From Whitmania pigra (Eukaryota; Annelida; Clitellata; Hirudinida; Haemopidae): 64,000 nucleotides of DNA. The notes beneath the pieces were generated by a model that saw only the letters and a program-made list of their open reading frames with translations, was not told the origin of the DNA and did no database searches. The translations under genes and the position numbers were made by a program. The first letter of the stretch is position 1; each line of letters starts with the position of its first letter. Positions 58,501 through 64,000 of this stretch are shown here, one piece after another. The DNA lies in NCBI GenBank assembly GCA_021613335.1, contig JAJTWR010000308.1:2506001-2570000 (forward strand), given 5' to 3'.

Positions 58501-61500
58501 TATATAGGCTTGCAAGGTAAAAGGTTCATTTATTGCCACCACAATTTGCTGGATGTTTTGTGAGAACATGAGACATTCACAAGGATAACCTTATTTTAGC
58601 ACTTAAGACATTTGCTCACACAAGACTGAAAACATTCTTTATAAAATGTATTGACCCATGCTTTTAATCGACCCCAAAATTGTCTATCAAAATCGTTATT
58701 GAATATGCCATTGTCATTATTTAAATTTAAGCTGAAATAATATCTTCTGACTCAACAATACTCTTTGTTGTAATATGTCTTTCGTTTAAGCGAGGTCTCA
58801 AAATTTTGCTTTCAATGATTTGATGTTATCTCGGTGATGCTCAAACTCCTGAGTTAATTAGGCATTGATTTGGTTTACTCTGAAATTAGATCAGTTTATT
58901 ATTATGTTTGGTTGGTTGCTTTAACTTTCAGTTACATTACATAAAGTCACCCACTAGTTGGAATATATCCCTTCGGATGGTTTTTTTAAAGTTGATTATT
59001 CTGAATGATATATTTTGTGACAGTTAATACTATTATTACTAATAACAAATTGTCATTCCACCTTCAGAATGTGATAAGCGAAGGTGCTGGAGGTGACATG
59101 GTGAGTCATTACAAAAGCATCATTTACTACCACGAAGATAAACCAAAATGGTTTGAAACTGTAAAGGTGAGAACAAATTTTAATTTTTTAATGGCACAAC
59201 GAGCATCAGAAACTCATTTTGCTAAACACTTGTGTGGTGCTCCTTGCCAAGGGTGGTTGTGGCAATGTGCTTTAAGATGTCTTTTGAGTTATGTTGCAGA
59301 TTACAGATTATGATTGTTGCCATTACCATCACGCTAACAATTACAACCCTCCAAAATAACATGCACAACATAACACGTCAAATTTATTAAAATTTATTGC
59401 AAACATTTTGCTGTGTGTACTCAGATTTCAATTCCTATCAACGAATCGAGTGGTGTGCACCTCAAGTTCACCATGAAACACAGATCAACTTCTGAAGGTG
59501 TGAATTATCTCTTGTACTTAATTCTTGTAACATTAATTCTTTAACATAAAAATTGTAACCGTTTAAATTTTATTGAATGTGTTTAGCCAAAGACAAAGCA
59601 GAGAAGTCGTTTGCAATGTCGTACATAAGACTAATGAATGACGACGGGACTACTCTTAGCGACACCATGCACGATCTTCTTGTTTACAAGGTAATAATTG
59701 CCTGCACGTGGTCAAATTTGTTAAGATGCATTTTGAAACTTCTTAAATTAAGTGAATATTACTATTTTGTTGTTGGTAGAACAATAATTACTGTCAATCT
59801 CTATTACCAGCTAGACACAAAGAAAGCAGATGAATCTTCAAATGGGTACCTCAAGCTTCCTTCGACACAAAAGGAACTACAGGTAATGTCACAGTCGGGG
59901 CAGCCGTTGAAACCCAACAACATTTCCACTGGTTCGTTGTCCCTGAGCACAAGTGACAGCTTCCAGATATGCACTCTCATCTGCTCCACAAAGCTCACTC
60001 ACAATGGTAGGATTCTTCATGAATTGAAGTCTTCAACTTATTGTTACATCTTCAAGTTATTCAACGATGGTTTCATACTCCACTTGTAGAAGTATCTCAG
60101 TGATGTTTAAATCATGCTTCATCAAAGTGATGCTTCTCTTCTGTTCACTGCTATTGAAATATTTACTAGTGTTAAATTATTTATTGAGCATTCGTAACTT
60201 TATGAAATGAACAATTAGGAGCTGTTGATCAGAACTTTTTACTTCTCAAAATCATAACATCAGAGGAACTTGTTTGAACTTTGGAGTACCTTAACAAGTT
60301 GTCATGCAATGAACTCTGCAGACAAATTAAACAATTACATTGGAAAGTTGCAAAGATGTTGAGACCTGTGCTTTCCAGTGACATTTATTAATATCGTTTT
60401 TATTATGCAGTTTGTTGTTTTGCAAAAGAGCATAAAAACGATCAGTAATATCTAAACTTTAATTGCTCAATAGACCCTGAATTAACAAGTAATTACTTGG
60501 ATGTTTTGGGTGTTTTGTTTCTTTATTTAATATTTATTGAAAATATTCTAAGTACTTAATTATTTGTTAAAGTTGATCTGATGGGTTTGTTGAAATGGAG
60601 GGAGAATCCAGAAGATCTTGAGCAACTGTTGAGGGCCTTCATGTTTGTTGATGGAGAGGAAATTGTGAAGGTTCATCAATTTGAATTATCATTCTTTTGT
60701 GTTTTAAAGGATTCAATTAAGAATTATTATATTAACTTCATTAGAATTATTTTTATAATTTGACATTTTAACTTTTAGCATTTCTGAAATTGTTTAACTT
60801 CTAAAGATATTTGTTTTTGTTTCAGTTTCTGCAAGACACTTTGGATGCGTTGTTCAACATATTGATTGAAAATTCTGACTCTGATCTTTATGACAAGCTC
60901 ATCTTTGATGCATTGGTATGATGATATAATATAATTAAATAAAAATAATTACAGTAAAAGAGTATATGTAATATTATAATATAACACGATTTAATGTAAT
61001 ATAATGTAATGTGATATAATATTGTTGGTACCAATTTAAATTCCTGAATGATTTTTCTTCCAGGTCTTCATAATTGGTATCGTCTCAGACTCCAAGTACA
61101 GTCAGTTCAAACCCGTGCTCGATGCCTACGTCAACGACTCCTTCAGTGCCACTCTTGCTTATGCGTCAGTGCATCTCCATCTTTGTGATACCATAATATT
61201 AAATAATTTTTGTTTGTCATATCATAATTTTAATTCATTTTTATTTGTGACGTCATAATTTTATTTAATTTGTTTTTATGAATTATCACAGTAAGACCAT
61301 ATTGGAACCTTTGCTAGGTGTTTATGTTTTATTCATGGCTGGTCATTCTGCATGAGTGCAAGGTTGTGCAATTAATTGGTGTCATGGTTTGCATGTTGAT
61401 GACTTTGACAACTCTTCATTCCACATCATCAAAGTCAATAAAAAGTGTTTCATATTTTCTAGGAAACTCATGGTGGTTCTGAAATGCTACATCGAGGATG

Positions 61501-64000
61501 AATCAATGATGGAGACCGTCGAACCTGCCATTAAGGCCGTCAAATCACTCGATTACATTTTCAAGTTCATTGTCCGCTCGCGACTCCTCTTTGCATCGTT
61601 CGTTGGACATTTGTGTCAAAGTTGATAAACAAAGTGATTCAAAATATTTGTACAAGAATATAAAGAACCGAGTTATTACAACAACAATGACAATGATTAC
61701 AACACTAACAACTCGATTAAATTGTTTTTATTCTTATAAACAATTGCAAAACAATGACTTGTCAGCTTTCTTTCGCAGGTTGAACGACAATGGAGGGAAG
61801 CAGGAGTTTGAGATTCTGTTTTGTCAACTTTTTGAATCCATCAACAACTTGATGAAGGATGGTAGGAGTGTCAAGCTGGTGGTTTGTGACTATCTCATCA
61901 ACATTCTGCCTTCTCTCATCCCTCACGTCCTTCTCGTCTACAATCCGATAGATTTCAGGTAGCCTTAACTTTCAATTAGTGAATTAATTTTAATTAATGC
62001 CAAAAGTTTAGGTTTTTTTAACCAGTTTTAAGTGCTTCAACAAAAACTCTAGACAAGTTTTGCTGCAGAGCAGTCAACGTTTTTTGGAAATAAACAAAAT
62101 GAAACATTACAAGTACTTCAGAGACTGCTATTAGAAAATTTTGTTGCATATTGATAGCAAATGTTAATTTTAAAGAGTATCATTGTGTTTCTCAATTTGT
62201 GATGATATTTAAAATCAAAGATGTAAAAAAATCTGGCCTGCAAAAATATGGATAATAATAATTATATAATTATATATGTAATATTATATAATTTAGTATT
62301 ATTACTAAACTGGCAGTAGTTTAAATTGTAAAATGTTGATGTTTCGTTTGTCATTCTCCAGTATGATCCTCGTGGATTGCATCAACAGTGTTCCAGCAGA
62401 CAAGCTGCTCATCAGGAGGATGCATTGCATCAACAGCCTCGTACACACACAACTTTTCCTCAGTCCTGGTTTGTTGCTTCTTTTAAAACTCACAGAGTTT
62501 TTAGACTATTTTTAAATTTATTAAATAAGTAATAAATAAATATTTACTTTTGAATGACAGTATGTTTCAAACTTCTCGAACATGTCGTTCTCCAATTTTG
62601 TTAATAAAAGCTCTTCAACTTTTCTAATAGCTCTTTAACTCTTTAAAATTCACTTTTCTAGTTTTTAGGATGGCTTTAAATCAAAATGAACATTTCAGTG
62701 AAATTGTTAAAAAATAGTCGAAGCATAACATAACAAAAAGGACAAAATAAAATTATCCATCGACTTAGACATTGCATAAAATGAATGTTGTATTATTGTC
62801 GTATTCCTTTTTGCATTTCATGATTCAGAATGCCGAAGAATCCTTCTCCCTGTGATGTTGGACCACGTGTACAACCTCATGTCGAGTCACATCGAGTCTA
62901 TGCAGGAACATAACTACAGAGACAGTGATCCAGACACGACCAGGTATATAAATTACATATTCATACTTTAGTTGTATAAATTGCATATTTATACATTAGT
63001 TGTGTAAATTACATATTAACGTAATACATTTTAACATATGACATTCTTTCTTACATTTTAATTATTATGACAATGTTTTCATCATCAGGTACAATGAACT
63101 TGACATTTGCATCAAGATCCTTTCTGATGTCATGGATTACGAGTTTAAAAACACAGGGGTGAGTTTTATGGATGGTATGAATATGAATATAAATGTTTTT
63201 ATATAAACTGAGATAATTAAAACTCTTTTCAAGTACCATATTGTCTTTTTCCATTGCTAATAAATTCAAGAACTAATCCATAATCTTTGTATTTGCAGAC
63301 TGCAACTCCTAATGAAGACATGATGATCATCAGCAACAAGATGCTCAGACTGGTGACAAAAACCGTCATTTACCTCGACAAAGAATCTTCCCTCATTGTG
63401 AGTCAATTTATTTATTTTAAGCTCGAGCGAACAATTGCAAATTAAGCAATAATCAAACGTTTCACAATTGAAATCATTGAATCCTCGATTGAAGGGTAAC
63501 TGTGTGGCTGTGATGACCTCGGTCTTGAGGCAGATGACAGAGTACCAGTACAGTCAGTACATCACCAGGTTCGAGACTCCGTTCGATCTGCTCGATTACT
63601 TAATGGAGATTCTCATGATCTTCGAGGAGTTGATAACCAGGAATGTTTACCCGCCCGATTGGAACGAAATGATCCTCCATCAGAATTGGTCGGTTTTTTG
63701 GAATTTGATTTTCAAAAGAATAACAAATCTTTCATTGCAGGGTTTTTCTGAACACTTTGAAGTATTTCTCAAATACCATCAGGAGTGAATTCACAACCTC
63801 ATTCTGCTGTGATGTGAGTTTCTTAGTTTATTTTGTATATCTTCAATATTCATTTCATATTTATTTATATTTTGTTACTACTGAATCATATTATTTGATT
63901 CTCACAAATATATTTATTTTATGAATTACTTGCTTTTCAGCTGTGGAAAAGGTTCTTCCTGAGTTCCATAGCTTTCATTGTCCAAAAGCCACTGCAATTG
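52594..64000 (+). CDS. DOCK: DOCK180-type Rac guanine-nucleotide exchange factor, N-terminal 1054 residues
   Basis: 31 exons in unbroken phase: 52594-52642, 52704-52787, 52959-53055, 53252-53339, 53399-53500, 54521-54576, 54983-55070, 55208-55249, 55658-55794, 55973-56054, 56178-56241, 56327-56474, 56542-56662, 56732-56813, 56883-57010, 59068-59166, 59425-59497, 59587-59690, 59811-60006, 60573-60670, 60826-60915, 61064-61164, 61463-61597, 61779-61958, 62362-62468, 62829-62943, 63089-63158, 63299-63397, 63495-63688, 63741-63813, 63941-64000 onward. The start [15 protein letters not shown] matches the DOCK1 N-terminus. An SH3 (residues about 14-70: [28 protein letters not shown]) normally binds ELMO. 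DHR-1, the phosphoinositide-binding C2 domain, spans about 410-612 ([16 protein letters not shown]). Then comes the helical ARM-like region. The catalytic DHR-2 lies beyond the window. Similarity is closest to the DOCK1/2/5 class by eye. Confidence 0.95.
55385..55580 (+). mobile_element. tRNA-derived SINE (type B) in a DOCK intron
   Basis: Head gcaagttggctcaggatagg and tgcctgcgaacaatggtaaa; tail ggttgagtgctcctgacaat then tggcgctatacaaatt and an A-rich end. It shares the head with the 13.2-kb and 58-kb copies, and the tail with the 13.7-kb copy. Confidence 0.65.
57955..58155 (-). mobile_element. full-length tRNA-derived SINE (type A) in a DOCK intron
   Basis: Read on the minus strand: head ggcgagcaagttggctcaaa with an A-box-like TGGCTCAAAGGG, then ctgccagggagctccctcgg, then tggtggatcgattaagaag and tgccttcacgtcctattcag. 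It lies in the 2-kb intron 57011-59067. Confidence 0.7.
58935..58990 (+). mobile_element. short LINE 3'-end remnant
   Basis: ttggaatatatcccttcgga followed by a T run resembles gggagtatatcccttcggg plus T run at 32004-32048, the 3' UTR of the + strand LINE. Confidence 0.4.

Overview
This is an animal (metazoan) nuclear genome segment. It is AT-rich. Its genes are split by short GT-AG introns, several only 53-110 bp, and the intergenic DNA is packed with transposable elements. The gene set (Staufen, PGC-1/Spargel, ASXL, M6/PLP proteolipid, TXNDC9, DOCK180, a HOIL-1/SHARPIN-like ubiquitin-like protein, a ZO-type MAGUK) points to a bilaterian invertebrate. An invertebrate deuterostome such as a tunicate is possible, but I cannot fix the phylum from sequence alone.

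Layout. 0.6-6.1 kb (+): Staufen, with a complete hAT transposon in one intron. 7.3-11.4 kb (-): a 1363-residue protein combining N-terminal ankyrin repeats with a C-terminal PDZ-SH3-guanylate-kinase module of ZO type, almost all in one exon. 14.4-15.5 kb (+): a 133-residue protein consisting only of the tethering helix plus ubiquitin-like domain known from HOIL-1L and SHARPIN. 18.1-22.7 kb (+): a PGC-1 family coactivator in 13 exons. 23.8-27.9 kb (-): the C-terminal 921 residues of an Additional-sex-combs-like protein (DEUBAD and PHD). 28.3-28.6 kb (-): a possible 53-residue spliced ORF. 40.7-41.4 kb (+): TXNDC9. 41.5-42.7 kb (-): M6/PLP. 52.6-64.0 kb (+): the first 31 exons (1054 residues) of a DOCK180-type Rac exchange factor, which runs off the window.

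The stretch 29-52 kb is a transposon graveyard with readable nesting. It holds CR1/L2-like LINE fragments inside one another, a Helitron helicase relic, and hAT elements. A Ty3/Gypsy element (133 and 111 bp LTRs, CAAAT target duplication) sits inside a pogo-like relic and itself carries a hAT. A MULE relic also contains a hAT. Five hAT insertions in the window have exact 8-bp target duplications and defined ends. tRNA-derived SINEs occur in introns and flanks, and one SINE type appears to share its 3' end with the local LINE family.

The host genes do not form one pathway. The most notable items are the ankyrin-ZO fusion, the minimal LUBAC-type tether/UBL gene with a 36-bp in-frame tandem acceptor duplication, the SINE/LINE tail sharing, and the compact back-to-back polyadenylation signals between tail-to-tail genes. 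I saw no CRISPR array, rRNA or intact tRNA gene.
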